NCBI GenBank assembly: GCA_963706905.1
Contig: CAVPNY010000023.1
Span: 124,001-188,000 of the forward strand
Reading direction: 5' to 3'
Source: CAVPNY01 sp963706905
Lineage (GTDB): Bacteria > Chloroflexota > Anaerolineae > Anaerolineales > UBA4823
DNA length: 64,000 nucleotides
Shown: positions 46,068 through 55,343 of the stretch, piece after piece
Layout of the letters: each line of letters starts with the position of its first letter
Numbering within the stretch: the first letter of the stretch is position 1
Notes under the pieces: model-generated
What the model was told of the DNA's origin: nothing
Database searches by the model: none
What the model saw: the letters and a program-made list of their open reading frames with translations, nothing else
Made by a program: the position numbers and the translations under genes

Positions 46068-46964
46068 TCCGTTTTAGTAAATACCACCTGCTGGCTGCAC
46101 TGGGACTGGTGCTTGCGTACAATGGCATCCTGGGGATGATCGATTCCTTGCAGCCCGGCGACTTATTTGTCACCCAATGCAGATGAGTGGAGTGCGCCAA
46201 CCACCGCTCTACTTCCTCCCGTGATGGACGCTGAACCACCCGCCGAGCAGATCGCCGTCCCTGCTGAATCCCTGGCTCAACCCGATGAAGCCGCCGCATC
46301 AATCCCGTCTGCCAATTCTGCTGATGCCCAGTTGCCTGCACCGGTCACAGCCACTCCAACCAGCGACCCCATCGCGGTCTCTCCTGGCACCACGCTGGAA
46401 GTCGCCTCTATCCCGGACAGCTCGGCGAGCGATCCCACCCCGGTTGCCCCTATGGAAGCTGCTTCCACCCTGGAGGCCCTGGCCAAAGAGCCCGGCCGTC
46501 TGGTCATCCCATCCATCGGCCTGGACGCCCCTATTGTTCCGGCAAAAATGCGCACGATTATTTTTCGCGGCGAGCGCTACCAGCAGTGGCTGGCGCCTAA
46601 CTACCACGCCGCTGGCTGGCACACCGACTCGGCTCTTCTGGGCGCGGTTGGCAATACTGTGCTCAACGGCCATCACAACTCCCTTGGGGCTGTCTTCGGC
46701 CGCCTGGTTGAACTGGAGTTCGGCGACATCATCCAGGTCTACTCGCATAATTCCCTTTTTACCTACCAGGTCACCAATCGCATGATCGTCCCGGAGAAAT
46801 ACCAGCAAATGGATACGCGTATGGCCAATGTCCAATGGCTGCTCCCCTCCCAGGACGAACGCCTGACGCTGATCACTTGCTGGCCAGATGAATCGAACAC
46901 CCATCGGGTGATCATCGTCGCTGCTCCAGTCGAACGCCTGGACCTCGCCACTGACCTTCAATAA
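46064..46964 (+). CDS. Sortase (one-base insertion)
   Basis: About 299 residues after repair of one extra base near 46174. The N-terminal part (FSKYHLLAALGLVLAYNGIL) is a membrane anchor read from ATG 46064, overlapping the preceding stop (ATGA). The rest reads from NADEWSAP in the next frame. After a Pro/Ser linker the catalytic domain has RLVIPSIGLDAPIV, the His in NGHHNSLG, the Cys in LITCWPDE and the Arg in THRVIIVA. A transpeptidase for the upstream VPVTG protein is inferred. The class (D/E/F) cannot be fixed by eye. Confidence 0.84.
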
Positions 46965-47172
46965 TTTATCTCCTCATCCCCCCAGGCCTTGCAATCGCGA
47001 TGGCACAATCCTTGCAACCTTGCAAAGGGTGAGTTTTTCGAGCTCACAACTGAACTTGATGAGGCAATATTTAAAATATTTTCAGCGGTTTGCCATGGTA
47101 AAATGAGAAAAATATGAAAAATCATTTGCTTAACCTGTCTTCCTGGCAAGTGATATTCTGAAGGAGGAGAAT

Positions 47173-47871
47173 ATGTCAGTTAAACGCCTTCTCGCCGTCC
47201 TCGCCGTCTTCCTAATACTCCTGGCTCTGACTGCCTGCACCCTGTCCGCCTCGACGCCGCCGCCCACGACGCCGACCACTGACAGCGCCATGAGCACCCT
47301 GGAAGCCGAGCTAGGCAATATCGCAACTCAGACCGCTGCCGCTGGCGGCGGCGATAATGGGTCTGGCACTGTCGCTACTCCAGGTCAACCAAGTTCCCCC
47401 GGCGGCACCCCTGAGGGCGGTGGACCAACCCCGACCTCCCAGCCCGATGCCACCCAGGCTCCCCAACCAGAACAACCAGAGCAGCCCGACCAAGAAGAGC
47501 CTGAGGATGTCCCTGAGTGGAAACCAACTCCCGGATTGCCCAAGACCTACACCTTGCAGAAATATGAGTTTCCCTTCTGCATTGCGCGTCGCTTCAACCT
47601 CAATCAGAGTGAGCTGCTCAATCTGAATGGGCTGGGGCTCAATTCGGTTGTATCGGTCGGTTTCGTGCTCACGATCCCTCAGACTGGCAATCACTTCGTT
47701 GGCACGCGTGCCCTGCAAAAACACCCCACCACTTATACCGTGGTGGCAGGTGATACCATTTACTCGATCGCCTGCAAGTTTGGCTCCGTTGACCCTAACG
47801 GGATCATTGCAGTAAATAAGCTAAAGTCACCCTACAACCTCAGCGCCGGACAGAAGCTCGCCATACCTTAG
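47173..47871 (+). CDS. LysM-domain lipoprotein
   Basis: 232 residues. A lipobox (LILLALTAC) is followed by a long Gly/Pro/Gln-rich linker and two LysM-type modules: a diverged one (TYTLQKYEFPFCIARRFNLNQ, residues 127-165) and a clear one (YTVVAGDTIYSIACKFGSV, residues 188-230). It probably binds cell-wall glycan at the outside. ATG 47173 follows GGAGGAG. A possible promoter (TTGCCA...TAAAAT) lies just upstream, at about 47086-47104. Confidence 0.85.
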   Translation: MSVKRLLAVLAVFLILLALTACTLSASTPPPTTPTTDSAMSTLEAELGNIATQTAAAGGGDNGSGTVATPGQPSSPGGTPEGGGPTPTSQPDATQAPQPEQPEQPDQEEPEDVPEWKPTPGLPKTYTLQKYEFPFCIARRFNLNQSELLNLNGLGLNSVVSVGFVLTIPQTGNHFVGTRALQKHPTTYTVVAGDTIYSIACKFGSVDPNGIIAVNKLKSPYNLSAGQKLAIP

Positions 47872-47962
47872 GCCGCCCCTGATCCCACTAAGGCTTCAAT
47901 TAGAGTAGCCGGGGAGAACCTTTTCCGGCTACTTGATTGTTAAAAAAAGTAAAGGAACTGTG

Positions 47963-48502
47963 ATGGCTTTCGAAATTATCCGCTCAGAGAAAATCTATCA
48001 GGGGCGTGTATTCGGTGTGCGCTGCGACCAGGTCAGCCTGCCCAACGGCAAATCCGTCGAGCTGGATATCGTTGAGCACCCTGGGGCAGTTACTCTGGTG
48101 CCCGTCGATGACCAGGGCAACCTGTGGTTTGTGCGCCAGTACCGTCATGCCGGTCAAGTCGAGCTGCTCGAGCTGCCGGCTGGCTCGCTGGAGCCCGGCG
48201 AGCCGCCTGAAGCTTGCGCCTTGCGTGAAGTCCGCGAAGAAATCGGCATGGCCGCCAGTCACATCGAAAAGATCGGGGAATTCTACATGGCGCCCGGCTA
48301 CTCTACCGAGTACTTACACGTCTACCTGGTAACCGGCCTGCATCCTGCCCCCTTGCCGGCTGACGACGATGAGTTTCTCAGCGTCGAGACCATCTCGATC
48401 AAGCAGGTCTTTGCGATGGTCGAAGCCGGTCAAATTCATGACTGCAAGACGCTGGCCTCCCTCTACCTGGCGCGACCTTTCTTGACGGAGATGGGCGGTT
48501 AA
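47963..48502 (+). CDS. NUDIX hydrolase, ADP-ribose pyrophosphatase-like
   Basis: 179 residues. The Nudix box reads GSLEPGEPPEACALREVREEIG-like, with the REVREEIG core intact and metal-binding Glu residues in place. The N-terminal half (FEIIRSEKIYQGRVF, then LVPVDDQGNLWFVRQYRH) is like the ADP-ribose pyrophosphatase group. ATG 47963 is used; the upstream extension is basic and lacks support. It appears to be a single-gene unit. Confidence 0.9.
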   Translation: MAFEIIRSEKIYQGRVFGVRCDQVSLPNGKSVELDIVEHPGAVTLVPVDDQGNLWFVRQYRHAGQVELLELPAGSLEPGEPPEACALREVREEIGMAASHIEKIGEFYMAPGYSTEYLHVYLVTGLHPAPLPADDDEFLSVETISIKQVFAMVEAGQIHDCKTLASLYLARPFLTEMGG

Positions 48503-48547
48503 TTCAACCTGTTAGTGGATTAACCGGACATAACTATTCTCCCTGGG

Positions 48548-49996
48548 TTAGAACGGGCCGTAATCGATCGCTACTGCCACCGCCAGAAAGGCCACTGTCG
48601 CCAGGAACACCCAGAACCACAATCCGAGCAACCACTTTACCCATTTTGGGTAGGCCACCACAGTCAGGCTGAGCGTTATGATCAGTGCCGCGTTAGTGGG
48701 ATAGACCAGGTTAGAGAAGCCATCCCCAAATGTGTAGGCGCTGACCGCGATCTGCCGGTTGACGCCCACCAGGTCGGCTAACGGCATCAGGATAGGGATC
48801 AACAGCAACGCCTTGGCCGAGCCAGAGGTGATAAAGAGCTCCAGGACGAGAGTCAGCCCGTAGATCATCAAAGCAGCCACAAAAGGGCTGGTCCCGGTGA
48901 AAGCCGTGGCTGCCCAATGCAAGATGGTGTCTAATATTCCTCCTGTGGCGATAATATAGCGCACGCTGGCGGCCATCAGAAGCAAAGGCACCGCTGGAGC
49001 GATGGCGATCAACCCGTCCCAGGCTGCTCTCCACACCCGCTTGCCGCCTCCTGCCAGGAGTCCTGCTCCAATCCCCCCGATGACGAACAGCAGCCCGGTG
49101 AGGGGCAAAGCCAGTTCGGACAGCACAGGAACAAAAGGCGAAGCAAACAGCATAGCCAGGATCAGGACCAATATCACCAGCATAAAGATGCCCGCTCGCC
49201 GCATGCGCGGGTCATTTTCAGCGGCGCTATCCAGGCTGAATATCGCATGCTGGGCGCGTCCGGCCTGATCTTCCTCAAAAACGGGTGAGGCTTCTGGTTT
49301 CCGATCCACCTTGCGGGCATAGCGCGTCAGAAAGTACGCCAGGATCAGATAGACGCCGACAAACAGGATGATGCGCAAACCTGCCCCAGAGTAGAGCGGC
49401 AAGCCAGCCAGTTGTTGCGAAATCCCAATGGTGAAGGGGTTGAAAACCGCGGTCGAGAATCCAACATTCGTCGCCAGCACCGACATCCCCAGGCCGGTGA
49501 GCGAATCCCAGCCCAGCGAATAAGCCAGGGCAATCATGATCGGAACAAGCGGGATGATCTCTTCAAAAATACCGAAAAAGGCGCCTAGCGCCATGAAAAA
49601 GAACGTGATAATCAACAGTAAAGTGTACTTGCGTCCGCCAAAGATCTTGACGATGTAGGCGATCGCTGTCCGCAAGATGCCGCTCTGATCCAAAACCCCG
49701 AATGCCATGCCGACTAGCAGGATGAACAGGATGATAGCAATCACGATCACCCCGCCATCCGCAAACAGAACTTCGACCGGCGCTGTAAACCAGCGCCAAA
49801 CTGGATAATCTGGTTGCTCGATGTACGTAAAGGAATTGGCATCAATCACCTGTCGCCCATCCACCTCCACTCGGGCGTATTGCCCGGCCGGGATCAGGCG
49901 CGTCAGGATCCCAGCGAATATCATTAAGGCAAAGATGATCGTCACAGCCTGGATAAAAGCCTTGCGGCTGATGCGGGCGCCGGGTTTTGGCTCCAT
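48548..49996 (-). CDS. YfcC family transporter
   Basis: 482 residues with about 12 membrane helices. The YfcC/DcuC-like pattern includes an extracellular loop near the N-terminus (IPAGQYARVEVDGRQVID), FFMALGAFFGIFEE in the middle, and VLELFITSGSAKALLLIPILMPL. The family moves amino acids, peptides or dicarboxylates. It follows an M20 peptidase gene by 46 bases on the same strand, so uptake of an acylated amino acid or peptide and its hydrolysis is a reasonable pathway. Confidence 0.85.
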   Translation of the reverse strand: MEPKPGARISRKAFIQAVTIIFALMIFAGILTRLIPAGQYARVEVDGRQVIDANSFTYIEQPDYPVWRWFTAPVEVLFADGGVIVIAIILFILLVGMAFGVLDQSGILRTAIAYIVKIFGGRKYTLLLIITFFFMALGAFFGIFEEIIPLVPIMIALAYSLGWDSLTGLGMSVLATNVGFSTAVFNPFTIGISQQLAGLPLYSGAGLRIILFVGVYLILAYFLTRYARKVDRKPEASPVFEEDQAGRAQHAIFSLDSAAENDPRMRRAGIFMLVILVLILAMLFASPFVPVLSELALPLTGLLFVIGGIGAGLLAGGGKRVWRAAWDGLIAIAPAVPLLLMAASVRYIIATGGILDTILHWAATAFTGTSPFVAALMIYGLTLVLELFITSGSAKALLLIPILMPLADLVGVNRQIAVSAYTFGDGFSNLVYPTNAALIITLSLTVVAYPKWVKWLLGLWFWVFLATVAFLAVAVAIDYGPF

Positions 49997-50042
49997 GTTC
50001 TCCTCCTGTCTACTTCAGTCCCAGCAGTAACTTTATCTCGAT

Positions 50043-51365
50043 CTAATGGAATTGTTGCATGGCCCGGTAGATGGCCGCCGTCCCGAAATCCAGCGCCGCC
50101 GCGGGGACGCGTTCATTTTCAGCATGCACCGTGCGGTCGAAGTTGAAATCTTCGGGCAGTCTGAGTGGCAGAAAACCGTAAGTTTGAATGCCCAGTTTTG
50201 AGAAGAAGCGCGCGTCCGTCACTGCCGGTAACACATAGGGAATCGGGATACCCTGTGGATCGAGCTCGCGAAGCACACTACTCAGCAGTTCAAACAGGCC
50301 CATATCCGGTTCTGTTGGTCCGGGTTCTGCCGCCACGACTTCCAGATCAATACCCTCGCCTAACAAGGCTCTCAGCTCGGCGACCATCTGCTCGGGCTTG
50401 CCCCCAGGCACCTGCCGGCCATCCAGTCCCAGGCTCACCTCGCACGGGATCACATTGATCTTATCGCTGGCCTGCAGCATGGTCGGGCTGACCGTATTGC
50501 GGATCAACCGTGAGAAAAGCTGACCGCGCTGGCCTAATAACTTGAGCACGGGGTCGGCCAGAGCAGGGTTGGTGATCTGCCGCAGCACCAGGCTCGTTAT
50601 ACCTGGAAAGGCTGCCGAAACACTTTCCGTCATCATCTTCACCGCCGGGGTGATGTGCACTGGCAGCCGACGGCGATCCAGGATTTCCAGAGTGCGCGCC
50701 AGTTTCGCCATGGCCTGGCCTTGCACCGGCATCGACCCATGCCCGCCCTGTCCGCGGAAAGTCACCTTCATCGCACAAATCTGCTTCTCAGCGATCATGA
50801 TCGGATAGAAGCGCTTACCTCTGATCCTCATGTTAAAACCGCCGAACTCACCAAAGGCGTAGCGGACGCCCTCAAACAGGCCGGGGTGTTCCTTTACCAG
50901 AAATTTAGCGCCAAACTCACCACCAACCTCCTCGTCTACCACGGCGGCGAAGATCACATCGCCGGGCAGGTGAGCGCCTTCCACCTTTGCCTTCAGGAAG
51001 GCTGCCAGCAGCATCGCCACGCCACCCTTCATATCCAGCGCGCCGCGCCCCCACACATAGCCATCCACCAGGCGGCCTTCGAAAGGCGGGTACTGCCAGT
51101 TCTGCCCAGCCGTGGTGACCACATCCACGTGACCGTAGAGCAGTAAGGGCGGAGAGTTCCCATTCCCTTTCAATCGCGCCACCAGATTAGGTCTTTCCGG
51201 GGTGTGCGCGATCAAGCTGGTTTCAATCCCGGCTTCCTCGAGTAAACCGCTGATATAGCGGATGCATTCTCCCTCATTCCCCGGAGGGTTAGTGGTATCA
51301 AAGCGGATCAGGTTCTGTAGCAATTCAGCTGGGCGCTGGTAGAGGGGTTCGCGACGTTCAGGCAT
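50043..51365 (-). CDS. M20-family peptidase/deacylase
   Basis: 440 residues. Metal ligands are in order: H and D in YGHVDVV, D in GALDMKGG, E-E in VVDEEVGGEFGAK, then D/E in GEFGGFN, and a final His near HAENERVP. The dimerisation lid (AMKVTFRGQGGHGSMP) is present. Related to ArgE/DapE and acetylornithine deacetylase-like enzymes, which hydrolyse N-acyl amino acids. It lies upstream of the YfcC transporter in one operon. ATG 51365; the stretch 51366-51665 between this and deoC shows only a TACAAT at about 51598. Confidence 0.87.
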   Translation of the reverse strand: MPERREPLYQRPAELLQNLIRFDTTNPPGNEGECIRYISGLLEEAGIETSLIAHTPERPNLVARLKGNGNSPPLLLYGHVDVVTTAGQNWQYPPFEGRLVDGYVWGRGALDMKGGVAMLLAAFLKAKVEGAHLPGDVIFAAVVDEEVGGEFGAKFLVKEHPGLFEGVRYAFGEFGGFNMRIRGKRFYPIMIAEKQICAMKVTFRGQGGHGSMPVQGQAMAKLARTLEILDRRRLPVHITPAVKMMTESVSAAFPGITSLVLRQITNPALADPVLKLLGQRGQLFSRLIRNTVSPTMLQASDKINVIPCEVSLGLDGRQVPGGKPEQMVAELRALLGEGIDLEVVAAEPGPTEPDMGLFELLSSVLRELDPQGIPIPYVLPAVTDARFFSKLGIQTYGFLPLRLPEDFNFDRTVHAENERVPAAALDFGTAAIYRAMQQFH

Positions 51366-51665
51366 ATTGACCTCCAGTTCAGAATCTCATTCCTGAGGCA
51401 CACAGAACAAGGCATTTCCGATCTCTGGATGCGCTGTCTGTTCACAGAGATTATCCCTCCAATTCCCTTTCTGAGAAATCACCTGATTCATTATAGTCCC
51501 ATGTGACTTCCAAAGTACAGAGCATCTATCGAACGCTGCTCCAGAACTCCAACGCCACTGAGTGTTATAACCTAACCCTCCGTGGCGCAGGATTTTGGTA
51601 CAATTAAATTCCGCTTATGATTGTTTGCTTCCAGGCAGCTTCTGCCACAGGAAAAGGACCGCCCT

Positions 51666-52629
51666 ATGACTTCAAAAACACAGCGCAACCCCGGCATGCC
51701 CCTCGACCTGGATTGGGTGGCTGGTGCCCACATCAATCGCAGCGCCGTCGAACGCCGCGTTGCCACTCTCCCCGCTCGCCGCTCGGTCAAGAAAGATTGG
51801 CAGGCCGCCTGGTTTTTGCGCGCCGTCACCTGCATCGACTTGACTACCCTGGCAGGCGATGATACTCCCGGTCGGGTCAAGCGCCTGTGCGCCAAGGCCA
51901 AACAGCCCGTGCGCCCAGATATGCTCGCTGGACTGGGCATTACCGACCAGCCCATCACGGTAGGCGCCGTTTGCGTCTATCCCAGCCGCGTGCGCGACGC
52001 GGTTGAAGCCTTGCACGGTACCAATATTCCAGTCGCCTCCGTCGCTACTGGCTTTCCCGACGGCCAGACCCCCCTGCCTCAGCGCATTGCTGAAATCGAG
52101 CAGGCCATCGAAGCTGGGGCGCGTGAGATTGACATCGTGATCACCCGCACGCATGTGCTCACCGGCAATTGGCCAGCCCTCTACGATGAAATTCGCCAGT
52201 TCCGCCAGACCTGCGGTGAAGCCGCCCACATGAAGACCATCCTCGGAACCGGTAATCTGGCTACCCTCAAGCAGGTTTACCAGGCCAGTCTGGTAGCCAT
52301 GATGGCTGGAGCGGATTTCGATTAAGACATCCACTGGCAAAGAGTCGATCAACGCTACGCTTGAATTCGGCCTGGTTATGGTGCGCGCCATCCGCGAGTA
52401 CCTGGAGCGCACTGGATACAAGATCGGCTTCAAACCAGCCGGTGGGATCAACACTGCCAAACAGACTCTCGCCTGGCAGGCCATGATGAAAGAAGAATTG
52501 GGCGACGAATGGCTGATGCCTGACTTGTTCCGCATCGGCGCCAGCGGGCTGCTCACCGACCTGGAGCGCCAGCTCTACCACCACCTAACCGGCCACTACG
52601 CCGCCCGCCACCATATGCCGCTGGGTTAA
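51666..52629 (+). CDS. deoC: Deoxyribose-phosphate aldolase (one-base insertion)
   Basis: About 320 residues after removal of one extra base near 52320, exactly at the Schiff-base lysine segment (ADF then IKTSTGKES). The first frame covers LDWVAGAHINRS to AGADF, the second IKTSTG to the end. The long N-terminus and FPDGQTPLPQRIAEIEQAI belong to the large bacterial/eukaryote-like DERA subgroup. The enzyme splits deoxyribose-5-phosphate into glyceraldehyde 3-phosphate and acetaldehyde. The next gene, an aldehyde dehydrogenase 15 bases downstream, can remove acetaldehyde. Confidence 0.85.
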
Positions 52630-52644
52630 GAAACGGAGTCAACC

Positions 52645-55092
52645 ATGAGCGTTTCCGATCTCTTCAAAACCATGTCCTACGGCCCTGCCCCCGAATCTCC
52701 CTCTGCTGTCAATGCCTGGCTGGACGACCACGAACGCCAATTCGGTGTCTTCATTAATAACCGTTGGGTTACACCTCGCGATGCCCGCTACTATGCCAGC
52801 TACAACCCGGCCACCGGTGAGAAGCTGGCCGACACGCTGCAGGCCAGCTCCGCAGAGGTAGACGCCGCAGTCGCCGCCGCACGCCACGCCTTCCAGACCT
52901 GGAGCCAGACTCCTGGTGTGGTCCGAGCGCGTCACTTATACGCCATCGCCCGCAATATCCAGAAGCACAATCGCCTGCTCGCCGTTCTTGAATCGATGGA
53001 CAACGGCAAGCCGCTGCGCGAATCGCGCGATATCGATGTTCCCCTGCTGGCCCGCCATTTCTATTACCACGCTGGCTGGGCGCAACTGATGGAGAGCGAG
53101 CTGCAGGCCTACCAGCCTGTCGGCGTCGTCGGTCAGATCATTCCCTGGAACTTCCCCTTGCTCATGTTGGCCTGGAAGATCGCCCCCGCCATCGCCATGG
53201 GCAACACCGTCGTGCTAAAACCGGCCTCCTACACCCGCCTGACTGCTCTGCTCTTTGCCGAGATCGTTGCAGAAGCCGGCCTGCCTCCCGGCGTGATCAA
53301 CGTCATCACCGGCAGCAGCCAGGCTGGCACCCTGATCGTCACCCACCCAGACGTTGACAAGATCGCCTTCACGGGTTCCACCGATGTTGGGCGCATCCTG
53401 CGCCGCCAGACTGCAGGCTCCGGCAAGAAGCTCTCCCTCGAATTAGGCGGTAAATCGCCTTTCATCGTCTTTGAAGATGCCGACCTGGATGGCGCCGTGG
53501 AAGGTGTGGTCGACGCCATCTGGTTCAACCAGGGCCAGGTGTGCTGCGCCGGCTCGCGCCTGCTGGTACAGGAAAATATCGCGGATCGCTTCCTCGCCAA
53601 GCTCAAGCTGCGTATGAGTCACATGCGCGTTGGTGATCCCCTCGATAAGTGCATCGATATGGGCGCTATCGTCGATCAGACCCAGTGGGACACAGTTGAC
53701 AAATGGGTCAAGCGCGGCGCCGAGGAAGGCGGCCAGGTGTTCCAGCCAGATATCGAGCTGCCCAAGCAGGGCCTCTTTTACCCTCCAACCTTGATCTGCG
53801 ACCTTGAGCCTGCTGCTGAGACCGTCCAGGAAGAGATCTTCGGCCCTGTGCTGGTTTCGCTCACCTTCCGTTCCCCCGCTGAGGCTGTCGCCCTGGCTAA
53901 CAATACTCGCTATGGCCTGGCCGCCAGCGTGTGGAGCGACAATATCAACGTCGCCCTCGACGTGGCCAGCAAACTCAAGGCCGGCTCAGTTTGGGTAAAC
54001 TCCACTAACCTGTTTGATGCCGCTTCTGGCTTCGGCGGTTATCGCGAGAGTGGCTTTGGACGTGAGGGCGGCAAGGAAGGCCTGTTTGAATACCTGCGTC
54101 CTGTCTGGCAGGACCGCCCCCGCCCGAAACTGGATCTCGAGCTTGCTGCCGCCCAGGCTTCTAAATGGGGCTCTACCATTCCTGCTCGCCCCACCTTGCC
54201 CGGCGGCGATCACGAAAACGGCAAAGGCGCCCTGCCAGTCGACCGCACCCCCAAGATGTATATCGGCGGCAAGCAGGTGCGCCCGGACGGGAACTACACC
54301 CGCCCTGTGCGCGGCCCGCACGGTGGGCTTGTCGGTCAGGTCGGCGACGGCAATCGCAAAGATATCCGCGATGCGGTCGAAGCCGCCCATGCTGCCCATA
54401 CCGCTAAACCCGGCTGGGCTATGCGCCACGCTTACAACCGCTCCCAAATACTCTATTTCATCGCTGAAAACCTGTCTGCCCGGGCTGCCGAGTTTGCCCG
54501 CCGCATCCGCGAGATGACCGGGCGTTCTGCCGCCTCCGCCCAAACCGAGGTCGAAACTGCCATCCAGCGCCTGTTCACCTATGCAGCCTGGGCGGATAAA
54601 TATGGCGGCAGCCTCCAGGAGACCACCCTGCGCGGCGTTACGGTCGCCGTCAACGAGCCGATCGGTGTAATTGGCATCGCCTGCCCGGATGAATTCCCTC
54701 TGCTCGGCTTCGTATCTGGAATGGCCCCCGCCATTGCGCGCGGTAACACCGTCGTCATCATCCCCAGCGAGAAGTACCCCCTCAGCGCCACTGATTTCTA
54801 CCAGGTGTTGGACACCTCCGATACGCCCGGCGGCGTGGTTAATATCGTCACTGGCGACCGCGATCACCTGGTCAAGACTCTTGTCCAGCATGAAGACGTG
54901 GACGCAATTTGGTACTTCGGCCCTGCTGAAGGCAGTTATTATGTCGAGCATGAATCCGCCGCCAACATGAAGCGCACCTGGGTTGGTTATGGCCTGCCGC
55001 GAGACTGGCTCAACCCACAGCAGGGCGAAGGCCACGAATTCCTCCACGAAGCCACCCAGGTCAAGAACATTTGGGTCCCGACCGGAGAGTAA
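52645..55092 (+). CDS. Two-domain aldehyde dehydrogenase (ALDH16-like)
   Basis: 815 residues. The N-terminal ALDH (1-490) has the catalytic Cys in QGQVCCAGSR, the Glu in LELGGKSP, and the NAD region IIPWNFPLL. The C-terminal part (about 525-815) is a second ALDH-like module with CPDEFPLLGFVSGMAP and PGGVVNIVTG but no catalytic Cys or full NAD motif, ending in an oligomerisation tail. This resembles ALDH16. It follows deoC closely, so oxidation of acetaldehyde made by DERA is likely. Confidence 0.88.
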   Translation: MSVSDLFKTMSYGPAPESPSAVNAWLDDHERQFGVFINNRWVTPRDARYYASYNPATGEKLADTLQASSAEVDAAVAAARHAFQTWSQTPGVVRARHLYAIARNIQKHNRLLAVLESMDNGKPLRESRDIDVPLLARHFYYHAGWAQLMESELQAYQPVGVVGQIIPWNFPLLMLAWKIAPAIAMGNTVVLKPASYTRLTALLFAEIVAEAGLPPGVINVITGSSQAGTLIVTHPDVDKIAFTGSTDVGRILRRQTAGSGKKLSLELGGKSPFIVFEDADLDGAVEGVVDAIWFNQGQVCCAGSRLLVQENIADRFLAKLKLRMSHMRVGDPLDKCIDMGAIVDQTQWDTVDKWVKRGAEEGGQVFQPDIELPKQGLFYPPTLICDLEPAAETVQEEIFGPVLVSLTFRSPAEAVALANNTRYGLAASVWSDNINVALDVASKLKAGSVWVNSTNLFDAASGFGGYRESGFGREGGKEGLFEYLRPVWQDRPRPKLDLELAAAQASKWGSTIPARPTLPGGDHENGKGALPVDRTPKMYIGGKQVRPDGNYTRPVRGPHGGLVGQVGDGNRKDIRDAVEAAHAAHTAKPGWAMRHAYNRSQILYFIAENLSARAAEFARRIREMTGRSAASAQTEVETAIQRLFTYAAWADKYGGSLQETTLRGVTVAVNEPIGVIGIACPDEFPLLGFVSGMAPAIARGNTVVIIPSEKYPLSATDFYQVLDTSDTPGGVVNIVTGDRDHLVKTLVQHEDVDAIWYFGPAEGSYYVEHESAANMKRTWVGYGLPRDWLNPQQGEGHEFLHEATQVKNIWVPTGE

Positions 55093-55133
55093 CTCGCCTG
55101 GCAGGGTTATCCCTCGCTGCTTTCGAAGTCAGA

Positions 55134-55162
55134 AAAGCCTGCTCATGCAGCGGGCTTTTTTA
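55134..55162 (+). terminator. Terminator after the ALDH gene
   Basis: AAAGCC-TGC pairs with GCA and GGCTTT across a 4-base loop with a 3-base bulge, followed by six T. It ends the deoC-ALDH transcript. Confidence 0.65.
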
Positions 55163-55343
55163 TTGGCTAAACCTGTGTCTACACCTATGTAGCTGCTATA
55201 ATCCAGTGCTCACCAGCCCTTCTCCTTAGTCCCTTACCATTTGCTCCAATTCGCGTATTTCACAGACCCCTCTCGGGACCAGAGAACCTTTAAACTCCGT
55301 TGATCGTCTTATGGATACCATCTTATAAATTGAGGTATTAATC

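Noticed and set aside
51672..52556. Open frame of 294 codons on the minus strand opposite deoC
   Set aside because: Shadow frame. The plus-strand DERA motifs are unambiguous once one base is removed.
53986..55047. Long open frame (353 codons) on the minus strand opposite the ALDH gene
   Set aside because: It arises from the GC-rich codon usage of the ALDH gene; no start signal or recognisable domain.
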